52,126 nucleotides of DNA from Amycolatopsis iheyensis (GCF_024703995.1 NZ_JAMXQV010000047.1:1-52126), one strand, 5' to 3'; numbered from the stretch's first letter, positions 8,736 through 17,933 are shown. A program made the numbers and translations. Notes: generated from the sequence alone by a model not told the origin.

Positions 8736-10468
8736 CCGTGAGCAGTCCGGAATGGTCCACCCGCACCTTCGGCAACGAGGACCGGCTCCCCCGCGTCCCC
8801 GTCCCCACGCTGGAGGACAGCCGCCGCCGCTTCCTCGAATGGTGCGCGCCGCTGCTGACGCCGGACGAGCTGGCGGAGACCGAAGCGGCGCTCGCGGAGT
8901 TCCTGGCCGGCGCCGGGCCCGAGCTGCAGGCGGCGCTCGAGGAGTACGACCGCTCGCCCGGCGTGCGGTCCTGGCTCGACACGTTCTGGCCGTACCGCTA
9001 CCTCGGCCGCCGCGACCGGATCGCGCTCAACGCCAACTTCTTCTTCCTGTTCCAGGACTCCCCGCTCGGCCAGGTGGAGCGCGCGGCCGAGCTGACCGCG
9101 TCCGCTGTGGACTACAAGCTCAAGCTCGACGAGCAGCTGGTGCCGCCGGTGCTGCTGCGGGGCACGCCGCAGTCGATGGTGCAGCACCAGTACCTGTTCT
9201 CGGCGACGCGCATCCCGGGCGAGCTGCTCGACACCGTGCGCACGCGGTTCCCGTCGCCCGAGCGGCACATCGTCGTGTTCTCGAAGGGCACGCCGTTCCG
9301 GATGGACGTCCTCGCCGAGGACGGGCGCCCGTACTCGCCGGCGCAGCTCGCGGACGGGCTGCACGCGATCCTCAAGGACGACCACGGCGCCGAAGTCCCC
9401 GCCGGGTACTTCACGACGAAGGCCCGCCCGGAATGGGCTGCGTCGCGTGCCTCGTTGCTCGAAGCCGGCAACGCGGAAGCCCTGGAGACCATCGAGACCG
9501 CGCTGTTCTGCGTGTGCCTGGACGACTTCACGCCGTCGGACGCCCTCGAAGCCGGTGACCGGCTGCTGCACGGGGACAACCGCTGGTACGACAAGGCCGT
9601 CTCGCTCGTCGTGTTCGAGGACGGCACCGCGGGGATCAACGTCGAGCACTGCGAGCTCGACGGCACCACGATCCTCGGCTTCACCGACGCGCTGCTGAGC
9701 GGTTCGCGGGCTTCGCGGGAGCCCGCGGAAGGCGTCCCCGGTCACGAGGTCGTCGAGTTCACGCTGACCGACGCCCTGCGCGAAGACGCGCGCGCGGCCG
9801 GAGCGGCCTTCCGGGCCTACGCGGACGCGACGGCGACGCAGGCGGTGTCGTTCGATTTCGGCGCGAACCGCGCGAAGGAGCTGGGGATGTCCCCAGACGC
9901 CTTCGCGCAGATGTCATACCAGCTGGCGCACCGCCGGGCGAAGGGCCTCACCGGCGCGACGTACGAGTCGATCGCCACCCGGCAGTTCCGGAACGGCCGC
10001 ACCGAGGCGATGCGCGTCGTGACGCCCGAGGTCGTCCGCTTCGCCGACGTCATGACTTCCGACGCTTCGGCCGACCAGAAGCGGGAAGCGTTCCGCGCGG
10101 CGGCGGCGAAGCACGTCGCGCGGGCGAAGGAGTGCCAGGCCGGGGACGCGCCCGAGCAGCACCTGTGGGAGCTGCAGCTGATCGGGAAACGTCGCGGTGA
10201 CACCGAGGTCCCGGCGTTCTTCACCTCGCCGGGCTGGCTGAAGACGCGGAACGACTACCTGAGCACCAGCTCGGCACCGTCGGTCAACATCCAGTACTTC
10301 GGCTTCGGCTCGACGAGCCCGCAGTGCATCGGCGTCGCGTACGTGCTGCTGCCGGACCGCTGGAACATCTACCTCAGCACGCCGAAGCACGTGTCGGCCG
10401 AGATGCACCGCTTCGCCGACGAGCTCGCCGTCGCAGTGCGGGAGCTGCAGGAGCTACTGGCCGAGTAG
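8732..10468 (+). CDS. choline/carnitine O-acyltransferase family protein
   Basis: 578 residues, the full length of the eukaryotic-type carnitine acyltransferase family, which is uncommon in bacteria. Family signatures are visible in order: catalytic His306 in NVEHCELDG, the carboxylate-site block TYESIATRQFRNGRTE (410-425) and the STS motif at 511-513 followed by NIQYFGFGSTSP. The expected reaction is acyl transfer from acyl-CoA to a hydroxyl on a quaternary-amine or similar acceptor; the true acceptor is not known here. ATG 8732 overlaps the preceding stop; a GTG at 8738 is an alternative. Its end overlaps the end of the convergent esterase by 15 bp. Confidence 0.88.
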   Translation: MTVSSPEWSTRTFGNEDRLPRVPVPTLEDSRRRFLEWCAPLLTPDELAETEAALAEFLAGAGPELQAALEEYDRSPGVRSWLDTFWPYRYLGRRDRIALNANFFFLFQDSPLGQVERAAELTASAVDYKLKLDEQLVPPVLLRGTPQSMVQHQYLFSATRIPGELLDTVRTRFPSPERHIVVFSKGTPFRMDVLAEDGRPYSPAQLADGLHAILKDDHGAEVPAGYFTTKARPEWAASRASLLEAGNAEALETIETALFCVCLDDFTPSDALEAGDRLLHGDNRWYDKAVSLVVFEDGTAGINVEHCELDGTTILGFTDALLSGSRASREPAEGVPGHEVVEFTLTDALREDARAAGAAFRAYADATATQAVSFDFGANRAKELGMSPDAFAQMSYQLAHRRAKGLTGATYESIATRQFRNGRTEAMRVVTPEVVRFADVMTSDASADQKREAFRAAAAKHVARAKECQAGDAPEQHLWELQLIGKRRGDTEVPAFFTSPGWLKTRNDYLSTSSAPSVNIQYFGFGSTSPQCIGVAYVLLPDRWNIYLSTPKHVSAEMHRFADELAVAVRELQELLAE

Positions 10469-11377
10469 CCGGCGCAACCACGTCAGCCGGGCGGCCCGCG
10501 CCGCCCGGCTGATCGCCGCTTCGGGCACCAGCGAGTCCGCCCCGTGGAAGCCACCCGGCCACACGTGCAGCTCCGCGTCACCGCCGGCCCGCCAGAGCCG
10601 GCTCGCGTAGGCGACGACCTCGTCGCGGAACGTCTCGGCCGTGCCGACGTCCAGGAAGGTCGGCGGCAGCCCGGCCAGGTCCGTGGCGCGAGCCGCGGCC
10701 GCGTAGGCCGGGACGTCTTCGGTGCCGCGGCGGTCGCCGAGGTACGCGATCCAGCCGACATTGTTCGCCGTGCGGTCCCACAGACCCAGGCCGTCGAGGT
10801 CGATCGCCGACGGCGAGTCGTTGCGGTCGTCGAGCATCGGGCACAGCAGCAGCTGGCCCGCGATGGCCGGGCCGCCGCGGTCGCGGGCCAGCAGCGTCGT
10901 GCCCGCGGCCAGGCCGCCACCGGCGCTGACGCCGCCGACCACGAGCGGGCCGGCGACGTGCTCGACCGTCCACAAGAGACCGTCGTAGCAGTCCTCGACC
11001 GGCGCCGGGTACGGGTGCTCGGGCGCGAGCCGGTAGCCGGGCGAGACGATCGTCAGGTTCAGCTCGCCCGCCCAGGCCAGCAGGTTCGGCACGTCCCCGC
11101 CGAGGTGGCTGCCGACGATCGTGCCGCCGCCGTGGACGTAGTAGAGGACGCCCGCGCTCTCCTCCGGGCGCATGACCAGCAGCGGGACGTGTCCGGCGTA
11201 TTCTTCGGCGACTTTGTATACCGGGTAGGCAGCGGCCAGCTCTTCGACGGTCCGGTGCTCGGCGGCGTTCAGCTCGCGCCGCGCCGGGATGTCGTCGAGC
11301 GTGGCCAGCAGCGGGCGAAGGGCTCGCAGTGTTTCGAGGACGTCCGCGAGCTCGCGATCGAACGGCGGGGGCGTCAT
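10454..11377 (-). CDS. alpha/beta hydrolase of the hormone-sensitive-lipase type (esterase)
   Basis: 307 residues. It has the HSL-family oxyanion motif HGGG (YYVHGGGTIVGS) and the nucleophile elbow GVSAGG; the downstream acid (DVGTAETFRDE) and His (WPGGFHGAD) complete the triad. The start ATG is at 11375-11377, inside the ATGA overlap with the methyltransferase encoded just upstream on the minus strand, so the two are co-translated. It probably hydrolyses a small acyl ester. It converges on the carnitine-type acyltransferase, a suggestive but unproven pairing of ester formation and ester cleavage. Confidence 0.87.
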   Translation of the reverse strand: MTPPPFDRELADVLETLRALRPLLATLDDIPARRELNAAEHRTVEELAAAYPVYKVAEEYAGHVPLLVMRPEESAGVLYYVHGGGTIVGSHLGGDVPNLLAWAGELNLTIVSPGYRLAPEHPYPAPVEDCYDGLLWTVEHVAGPLVVGGVSAGGGLAAGTTLLARDRGGPAIAGQLLLCPMLDDRNDSPSAIDLDGLGLWDRTANNVGWIAYLGDRRGTEDVPAYAAAARATDLAGLPPTFLDVGTAETFRDEVVAYASRLWRAGGDAELHVWPGGFHGADSLVPEAAISRAARAARLTWLRRLLGQ

Positions 11378-12156
11378 CCTTCCGGCTCCGAGACGACGAG
11401 CACCAGCGAACCTTCGAACGTCTCCTGCTCGCGGAGCTTGCCGTAGCGGCGGTCCCACGTGCCGTCGTCGAGGTCGTGCTGCAGCTCGGCGGCGAAGCGG
11501 TGGTGCACGCGGTCGTCGACGAAGCTCCACGCCGAGCACGACAGCCGCGCGCCCGGGTCGAGCAGGCGTTCCGGGCGCGCGTAGTACGCCTCGTTGAAGC
11601 CGTCGGTGCAGTCGATCGGGATCGGCACGGGCACCACCGAAGTGTGGCCGCCGAGGCCGTCGGCGATGTCGTCGACCGACGGGTAGCGCCGGGCTTCGGT
11701 CTCGATCACCTCGGGGGCGTAGTCGAGCAGCCAGAACCGGCGCAGCAGCGCGGGGTCGCAGGTCAGAACGGCGATCGGGCCGCGGGTGACCCTGCGCAGT
11801 TCCTTCAGCCCCAGCCAGAGGTCGCTCCACTGGTGGACGCTGAACGTGCTCATCGCGCCCTCGAACGCCCGGTCCGGGAACGGCAGCTTCTCCGCGACCG
11901 CGTCGACCGCCGGCGGGAGGTCGGCCGGGCGCTGCGCCCGCATCGACGCCGACGGCTCCACCGCGGTCACCTCGCGGTCGGCCGGCTCGTAGGAACCGGC
12001 GCCCGCGCCGACGTTCAGCACGGTCCGCGCGTCCCCCAGCGCGTCGAGGATGTACTGGCCGATCCGGGGATCCGGCTTGCGGTAGTCGGTGTAGACCCCG
12101 CCGATCGCGCCGTAGTCCGCGTCCCCGGCGCTGCCGTCCGCACGTCGCTGGCTCAT
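11374..12156 (-). CDS. class I SAM-dependent methyltransferase
   Basis: 260 residues of the Methyltransf_11 type. Motif I is VLNVGAGAGSYEP, followed by an acidic strand end in VTAVEPS and the post-motif region AFEGAMSTFSVHQWSDL that is typical of small-molecule methyltransferases. The start is the ATG at 12154-12156. It is the first gene of a two-gene minus-strand operon with the HSL-type esterase (4-bp overlap). The substrate is unknown. Confidence 0.85.
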   Translation of the reverse strand: MSQRRADGSAGDADYGAIGGVYTDYRKPDPRIGQYILDALGDARTVLNVGAGAGSYEPADREVTAVEPSASMRAQRPADLPPAVDAVAEKLPFPDRAFEGAMSTFSVHQWSDLWLGLKELRRVTRGPIAVLTCDPALLRRFWLLDYAPEVIETEARRYPSVDDIADGLGGHTSVVPVPIPIDCTDGFNEAYYARPERLLDPGARLSCSAWSFVDDRVHHRFAAELQHDLDDGTWDRRYGKLREQETFEGSLVLVVSEPEG

Positions 12157-12253
12157 GGCAGAAAACTATCAGCGCGGACCGTCGTGGAGACCGTTGCTCC
12201 GGCGGGTGTAAGCGGACGTCGGGCATCCGGCGCAGTCGTCAATTCCTGTCGCA

Positions 12254-12307
12254 AACTTGCGTAAGTTAGTCCAACTATTGCGGATTCTTGTTCAGGATTC
12301 GTATGAT
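12254..12307 (+). promoter_or_regulatory. promoter and candidate operator of the first glucanase gene
   Basis: A near-palindrome AACTTGCGTAAGTT occupies 12254-12267 (12 of 14 positions symmetric). A promoter-like pair follows: TTGCGG at 12278-12283 and TATGAT at 12302-12307, spacer 18. The AACTTGC element begins exactly 24 bases before the -35, the same distance as in the promoter of the sugar-binding protein gene at 18045-18098. This points to a shared regulator, most simply the LacI-family protein at 16866-17873. Confidence 0.5.
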
Positions 12308-12354
12308 CCGGGTCACAGAGGTCCCCACCAGCTGCGGAAAGGCCAGTGCTGCCC

Positions 12355-14601
12355 ATGTCCCCCAGCTCTGTCTTCAGTGCGCCCAGAATCTGCTTCGGGG
12401 CGTTAGCCGCCGTGCTCGCCGCGGCCGGAATCACGATCGCCGCCGCTCCCGCCGGCAGTTCGGCCCTCGCGGCCGGCCGCGGCGCGAGCGTGCCTTTTGT
12501 CGAGCAGGAAGCGGAAACCGCCGCGACCAACGGCTCGGTCATCGGCCCGAACCGCGCCGCCGGCACGCTCGCCGGCGAAGCGTCCGGCCGGAAGGCGGTG
12601 ACGCTGTCCGGCCAAGGCCAGTACGTCGAGTTCACCCTCACCGCACCGGCGAACTCGATCGACTTCCGCTACAGCCTCCCGGATTCCACTAACGGGACGA
12701 TCTCGCTCTACGTCGGCGGTACCCACAACCGGGATATCGCGCTGACGTCGAAGTGGGCCTGGTACTACGGCTCTTACCCGTTCACGAACAACCCCGGCGA
12801 CGGTCACGCGCACCACTTCTACGACGAGACCCGCGCGCTGCTCGGCACGTCGTACCCGGCCGGCACCAAGATCAAGCTGCAGGTCGACGCGGGCGACGTC
12901 ACCCCCGCCACCATCGACCTCGCCGACTTCGAGCAGGTCGGCGCGGCGAACGCGCGACCGGCGAACTCCGTCTCCGTCACCGACTACGGCGCCACCGCCG
13001 GTGACACGAGCGACGACGCTGCCGCGTTCGACTCGGCCGTCGCGGCGGCTCGCAGTCAGGGCAAGGAGGTCTGGATCCCGTCCGGGACCTTCACCCTCGG
13101 GCACCACATCACCGTCGACCAGGTGACGATCCGCGGCGCGGGCCCGTGGTACTCGGTGCTGACCGGCCCGCGCGCCGGGATCTTCGGCAAGGGGGAACCG
13201 GCGAGCTGCGGGACGTCGACCTACCCCGGCAACGCCGCGGTGCCGGGCACGAGCAGCGCGGTGAAGCTCTACGACTTCGCGATCATCGGCCAGGTCGACG
13301 CCCGCGTCGACTGCGACCAGTCCAACGCCATCGGCGGCGCGCTGGGCGGCGGCTCGGTCGTGCAGAACCTGTGGCTGCAGCACACGAAGGTCGGGCTGTG
13401 GCTCGACGGGCCGTTCGACGGGCTCACCGTGTCCGGCAACCGGATCCTCGACCAGACCGCCGACGGGCTGAACCTGCACCAGGGCATCAGCAACGTCACG
13501 GTGACGAACAACTTCCTGCGCAACACCGGCGACGACGGCCTGGCGATGTGGTCCGAGCACGACGCCGACCACCACAACACGTTCTCCTTCAACACCGTGC
13601 TGCTGCCGATCCTCGCCAACAACATCGCGATCTACGGCGGGCACGACAACACGGTGTCCGACAACGTCGTGGCCGACAACCAGGACCAGGGCGGCGGTAT
13701 CCACATCGCCAACCGGTTCAGCGCGGTGCCCCTGTCCGGGACGACGACCGTCGCGCGCAACACCGCGATCCGCACCGGCGTGCTCGACTCGAACTGGCAG
13801 TTCGGCGTCGGCGCCCTGTGGTTCGACGGCCGCGACTCGGCGATCACCGGCCGCGTCGACGTCACCGACCTCGACCTGCAGGACAACAACTACGAGGCGA
13901 TCCAGTTCATCGACAGCGCCACGACCGACGTGCACTTCACGAACGTCCGGATCACCGGCGCGGGCACGTTCGCGTGGCAGATCCAGGCCAAGCCGACGGG
14001 GTCGGTGAAGAACGTCGTCGCGACCGGCGTCGGACGCGCGGGCGTCTACAACTGCATGGGCCCGGACGCCATGGCGGGCCTGGCCGATCAGGGCGGCAAC
14101 TCCGGCTGGACGACGACGTTCTGCGGCTCGTGGCCGACGCCGGTGTACGGCTCCGACAACGGCGGCACGACGACCACTCCGCCGCCGACCACCACTCCGA
14201 CCCAGCCGGCCGGGAACCTCGCGCTGCACAAGAGCGTCACGGCGTCCGGTTCGCAGGGCGGCTTCCCCGCTTCGAATGCCGTCGACGGCGACGCGAACTC
14301 CTACTGGGAGAGCGCGAACAACGCGTTCCCGCAGTCGCTGACCGTCGACTTCGGCAGCACGGTTTCCGTGTCGCGGCTGGTGCTGAAGCTGCCGCCGTCC
14401 TCGGCGTGGGGCACCCGCACCCAGACGATCGCGGTCGACGGCGTCAAGGCGGCCGCCGGCTACACGTTCAACCCGGCGACCGGGAACACCGCGACCATCA
14501 CGTTCCCGGCGACCTCGACGCGCACCCTGCGCCTGACCTTCACCGGGAACACGGGCTGGCCCGCCGGGCAGCTGTCCGAACTCGAAGCCTATTCGTCCTG
14601 A
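12355..14601 (+). CDS. secreted GH87-type alpha-1,3-glucanase (mycodextranase-like)
   Basis: 748 residues, exported. In order: signal peptide (about 1-40), a CBM6-like beta-sandwich ending in DLADFEQVG (about 45-200), a right-handed parallel beta-helix (about 205-600) with many Asn-rich turns, a Thr/Pro linker, and a C-terminal F5/8-type (discoidin) carbohydrate-binding domain. Candidate catalytic acids are Asp370 (TADGLN) and Asp393-Asp394 (TGDDGLAMW); the 23-residue spacing agrees with what I recall for GH87 enzymes. The reaction would be cleavage of alpha-1,3-glucan or nigeran-like polymers of fungal walls or biofilms. ATG 12355 is chosen; an in-frame GTG at 12346 is possible. A close paralogue follows 12 bp downstream. 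Confidence 0.72.
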   Translation: MSPSSVFSAPRICFGALAAVLAAAGITIAAAPAGSSALAAGRGASVPFVEQEAETAATNGSVIGPNRAAGTLAGEASGRKAVTLSGQGQYVEFTLTAPANSIDFRYSLPDSTNGTISLYVGGTHNRDIALTSKWAWYYGSYPFTNNPGDGHAHHFYDETRALLGTSYPAGTKIKLQVDAGDVTPATIDLADFEQVGAANARPANSVSVTDYGATAGDTSDDAAAFDSAVAAARSQGKEVWIPSGTFTLGHHITVDQVTIRGAGPWYSVLTGPRAGIFGKGEPASCGTSTYPGNAAVPGTSSAVKLYDFAIIGQVDARVDCDQSNAIGGALGGGSVVQNLWLQHTKVGLWLDGPFDGLTVSGNRILDQTADGLNLHQGISNVTVTNNFLRNTGDDGLAMWSEHDADHHNTFSFNTVLLPILANNIAIYGGHDNTVSDNVVADNQDQGGGIHIANRFSAVPLSGTTTVARNTAIRTGVLDSNWQFGVGALWFDGRDSAITGRVDVTDLDLQDNNYEAIQFIDSATTDVHFTNVRITGAGTFAWQIQAKPTGSVKNVVATGVGRAGVYNCMGPDAMAGLADQGGNSGWTTTFCGSWPTPVYGSDNGGTTTTPPPTTTPTQPAGNLALHKSVTASGSQGGFPASNAVDGDANSYWESANNAFPQSLTVDFGSTVSVSRLVLKLPPSSAWGTRTQTIAVDGVKAAAGYTFNPATGNTATITFPATSTRTLRLTFTGNTGWPAGQLSELEAYSS

Positions 14602-14613
14602 GAGGTGCTGACG

Positions 14614-16788
14614 ATGTCCCGCATTCCCGCTTTGCTCGCCGTCGCGCTCGCCGCGTCCGGCCTGACGGTGCTGGCCGGCAGCACTCCGGCCGCGGCCGCG
14701 TCTTGCCCGACCACGGCGTCCGGCGGCGCGAGCGTGCCGTTCCGGACCGTCGAGGCCGAGTGCTCGGCGACGAACGGCTCGGCCGTCGGCCCCGACTACA
14801 CCCAGGGCAGCATCGCTTCCGAGGCGTCCGGGCGGCAGGCCGTGAAGATCACGACCGGTCAGTACGTCGAGTTCACGCTCCCCGCGGCGGCCAACTCGAT
14901 CAACGTCCACTACAACCTGCCCGACGGATCCTCGGGCCGGCTTTCGGTGACGGTCAACGGGTCCAAGCTCGCGCTGCCCGTGACGTCCCGGTACACCTAC
15001 GTGGACACCGGCTTCATCACCGGCTCCAAGACGCACCACTTCTTCGACGACGCCCGGGTGCTGTTCGGCCAGAACGCTTCGGCGGGCGCCAAGGTCCGGG
15101 TCTCGGCCGACTCCGGTGACGTCGGGCAGGCGACCATCGACCTCGCCGACTTCGAGCAGGTCGGTGGCGCGGGCTCGAAGCCCGCGGCCGCGTTGTCGGT
15201 GACCGACTACGGCGCCACGGCGAACGACTCGTCCGACGACTCGCAGGCGTTCCGCAACGCGCTTTCGGCGGCACGATCGCAGGGTCGCGAGGTCTGGGTG
15301 CCGTCCGGGCGGTTCGAAATCGGATCGGCACTGCAGATCGACCAGACCACAGTGCGCGGCGCGGGTCAGTGGTACACCGTGTTGCACGGCAACAACATCT
15401 TCAACAACGGCAGCGCGTCCGGGAACATCAAGCTGTACGACTTCGCGGTGTTCGGTGACGTGACCGAGCGGAACGACGGCAGCCCGGACAACGCGTTCCA
15501 CGGCGTGCTCGGCAACGGCTCGGTCGTCAGCGGTTTGTGGATCCAGGACACGAAGTGCGGGCTGTGGCTGATGAACGGCGCGTCGTCGAACCTGACGATC
15601 GAGAACAACCGCATCCTCGACACCCAGGCCGACGGCGTGAACTTCGACGGCGCGGTAACCAATTCGACACTGCGCAACAACTACTTGCGCAACAATGGCG
15701 ACGACGGGCTCGCGCTGTGGTCCAACGGCCAGGCCGACTCGGGCAACTCGCTGGTGAACAACACCGTCGTGCAGCCGAACCTGGCCAACGGCATCGCGTT
15801 GTACGGCGGGTCGAACAACACGGTGAGCGGCAACCTGGTGCAGGACACCAACGCGCTCGGCGGCGGGTACCTGGTGGCGAACCGGTTCAACTCGGTGCCG
15901 CTGTCCGGCACGGTCACGCTGTCGAACAACACCGCGCTGCGGGCCGGGGCGCTCGACCCGAACTGGAAGTTCGGCGTCGGCGCGCTGTGGTTCGACGCGC
16001 GCGACCAGGCGATCACCGGCGTGACGATCCGGGTGACCGGGTTCACCGCGATCCAGAGCCCGTACGAGGCCATCCAGTTCATCGACGGCAACGGCGCGGG
16101 CAAGCAGATCCAGGGCATCACGATCGACGGCGTTTCGGTGCAGGGCGCCGGCACGTTCGTGGCGCAGTCGCAGACACAGGGGTCGGTGTCGATCAGCAAC
16201 CTGACCGCGTCCGGGGTCGGCGTGACCGGGACGTACAACTGCCCGTACCCGGCGTCGATCCCCCGCATGACGTTCGGCGGGTCGGGCAACAGCGGCTGGA
16301 CCGGGACGTGGAGCGACTGCTCGACGTGGCCGGCGCCGAACTCGGGACCGCCCCAGCCGCCCCAGTCGGGCACGAACATCGCCCGCGGCAAGGCGATCAG
16401 CGCGTCGGCGTCGGTCGGTGGGTTCCCGCCGTCGAACGCGGTCGACGGGGACGCGAACACGTACTGGGAGAGCGCGAACAACGCGTTCCCGCAGACGCTG
16501 ACGGTGGACCTGGGCGCGGCGGCGTCGATCAACAAGGTGACGTTGCGGCTGCCGCCGTCGTCGGCTTGGGGCGCGCGCACGCAGACGGTGACGATCTCCG
16601 GCAGCACGGACGGCGGGGCGTACACGACGTTGGTGGGTTCGCGCGGCTACGCGTTCGACCCGGCTTCCGGCAACACGGCGTCGGCTTCTTTCGCGGCGAC
16701 GTCCCAGCGTTTCGTGCGGCTGACGTTCACCGGCAACACCGGCTGGCCCGCGGGTCAGGTGTCCGAGTTCGAGGTGGCGGCTGCGTAA
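14614..16788 (+). CDS. secreted GH87-type alpha-1,3-glucanase, tandem paralogue
   Basis: 724 residues with the same architecture as the preceding gene: signal peptide (about 1-32, SPase I-like AAAAS), CBM6-like domain, beta-helix and C-terminal F5/8-type domain. The corresponding acids are Asp340 and Asp363-Asp364 (NGDDGLALW). The start is ATG 14614, decided by AGAGG at 14601-14605 with 8-nt spacing; an in-frame GTG at 14605 is less likely. The ribosome site overlaps the end of the upstream gene, so the pair is one transcript. Several DNA blocks in the C-terminal domains of the two genes are nearly identical, as after recent duplication or gene conversion. Confidence 0.72.
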   Translation: MSRIPALLAVALAASGLTVLAGSTPAAAASCPTTASGGASVPFRTVEAECSATNGSAVGPDYTQGSIASEASGRQAVKITTGQYVEFTLPAAANSINVHYNLPDGSSGRLSVTVNGSKLALPVTSRYTYVDTGFITGSKTHHFFDDARVLFGQNASAGAKVRVSADSGDVGQATIDLADFEQVGGAGSKPAAALSVTDYGATANDSSDDSQAFRNALSAARSQGREVWVPSGRFEIGSALQIDQTTVRGAGQWYTVLHGNNIFNNGSASGNIKLYDFAVFGDVTERNDGSPDNAFHGVLGNGSVVSGLWIQDTKCGLWLMNGASSNLTIENNRILDTQADGVNFDGAVTNSTLRNNYLRNNGDDGLALWSNGQADSGNSLVNNTVVQPNLANGIALYGGSNNTVSGNLVQDTNALGGGYLVANRFNSVPLSGTVTLSNNTALRAGALDPNWKFGVGALWFDARDQAITGVTIRVTGFTAIQSPYEAIQFIDGNGAGKQIQGITIDGVSVQGAGTFVAQSQTQGSVSISNLTASGVGVTGTYNCPYPASIPRMTFGGSGNSGWTGTWSDCSTWPAPNSGPPQPPQSGTNIARGKAISASASVGGFPPSNAVDGDANTYWESANNAFPQTLTVDLGAAASINKVTLRLPPSSAWGARTQTVTISGSTDGGAYTTLVGSRGYAFDPASGNTASASFAATSQRFVRLTFTGNTGWPAGQVSEFEVAAA

Positions 16789-16795
16789 CCTGACG

Positions 16796-16825
16796 GCCCG
16801 TACCGGTGGTGACACCGGTACGGGC
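16796..16825 (+). terminator. intrinsic terminator after the glucanase pair
   Basis: A perfect 13-bp inverted repeat (GCCCGTACCGGTG and complement) with loop GTGA starts 8 bases after the stop and is followed by a T-rich run. It separates the glucanases from the LacI gene. Confidence 0.88.
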
Positions 16826-16865
16826 TTGTCTTACTTTTGCGCCCGGTTGCTGTAAAGTTTCACCT

Positions 16866-17873
16866 ATGACGCGTCGTCTTGCCGAAGTCGCCCGCCAGGT
16901 CGGGGTCAGTGAAGCCACGGTCAGCCGGGTGCTCAACGGCCGGTCCGGGGTGTCCGCCAGCACCCGTGCCGCCGTGCTCACCGCGCTGGACGTGATGGGC
17001 TACGAACGCCCGACCCAGCTGCGCGGCGAGCGGGCCCGCCTGGTCGGGCTGGTGCTGCCGGAGCTGCAGAACCCCATTTTCCCCGCGCTGGCCGAAATCA
17101 TGGGCAACGCGCTCGCGCAGCAGGGGTTCACCCCGGTGCTGTGCACGCGGACCGCGGGCGGGGTGTCGGAGGCGGAGTACGTCGAGCTGCTGCTGCAGCA
17201 GCAGGTGTCGGGCGTGGTGTTCGCCGGCGGGCTGTACGCGCAGGCCGACGCGGTGCACTCGCACTACCACCACCTGGTCGAGCGGCGGCTGCCGACGGTG
17301 CTGATCAACGCGGCCGTCGACCACCTCGGCCTGCCGCAGGTGTCGTGCGACGACGCGGTGGCGGTCGAGCAGGTCGTCGGGCACCTCAGCTCGCTGGGGC
17401 ACGAGAAGATCGGGCTGGTGCTGGGGCCGACGGACCACGTGCCGTCGCAGCGCAAGCTGGCGGCGTTCCAGTCGTACGCGGCGAAGCTGGGGCTGCCGGT
17501 GCTGGACGAGCTGGTCGAGCACGGCATGTTCTCGATCGAGGGCGGCCACGCGGCGGCGGCCCGCCTCTACCCCCGCGGCGCGACGGCGGTGCTGTGCGCG
17601 AGCGACCTGCTGGCACTGGGCGCGGTCCGCGCGGCCCGGCGGCAGGGACTTTCGGTCCCGGAGGACGTCTCGGTGGTGGGCTACGACGACTCGGCGCTGA
17701 TGAACTGCACGGACCCGCCGCTGACGACCACGCGCCAGCCGATCGAGGCAATGGGCCGCGCGGTGGTGGAGCTGCTGGTGAAGCGCATCAACGGCGGCGA
17801 GGTGGCGGCCGAGGAGCTGCTGTTCGCGCCGGAGCTGGTGGTCCGCGGCTCCACGGCCCGCCGCACCCCCTGA
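16866..17873 (+). CDS. LacI-family transcriptional regulator
   Basis: 335 residues. The N-terminal LacI helix-turn-helix (LAEVARQVGVSEATVSRVLNG, residues about 5-25) is followed by a periplasmic-binding-protein-like sugar sensor domain with the usual VVGYDD and LTTTRQP motifs near the end. The start is ATG 16866; a -10-like TGTAAAGTT sits about 10 bp upstream, so the 5' leader is very short. It lies between the secreted glucanases and the sugar importer/alpha-glucosidase operon and is the natural candidate to control both. Confidence 0.93.
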   Translation: MTRRLAEVARQVGVSEATVSRVLNGRSGVSASTRAAVLTALDVMGYERPTQLRGERARLVGLVLPELQNPIFPALAEIMGNALAQQGFTPVLCTRTAGGVSEAEYVELLLQQQVSGVVFAGGLYAQADAVHSHYHHLVERRLPTVLINAAVDHLGLPQVSCDDAVAVEQVVGHLSSLGHEKIGLVLGPTDHVPSQRKLAAFQSYAAKLGLPVLDELVEHGMFSIEGGHAAAARLYPRGATAVLCASDLLALGAVRAARRQGLSVPEDVSVVGYDDSALMNCTDPPLTTTRQPIEAMGRAVVELLVKRINGGEVAAEELLFAPELVVRGSTARRTP

Positions 17874-17886
17874 CCCCGCCTCCACC

Positions 17887-17920
17887 GAGCGCGACGGCCC
17901 ACCGGCCGTCGCGCTCTTTT
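17887..17920 (+). terminator. intrinsic terminator after the LacI gene
   Basis: A perfect 13-bp stem (GAGCGCGACGGCC and complement) with loop CACC is followed directly by TTTT, a classical Rho-independent terminator 13 bases after the stop codon. Confidence 0.92.
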
Positions 17921-17933
17921 GCGCGCCCAGCCA

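Noticed and set aside
7040..12156. A polyketide or non-ribosomal peptide gene cluster
   Set aside because: No ketosynthase, adenylation or carrier domains were found in this stretch; only tailoring-type enzymes are present.
12403..16815. A 1470-codon open frame on the minus strand across both glucanase genes
   Set aside because: It is antisense to two clear secreted enzymes and consists of low-complexity Arg/Val/Gly sequence typical of frames kept open by GC3 bias. No ribosome site or domain is seen.
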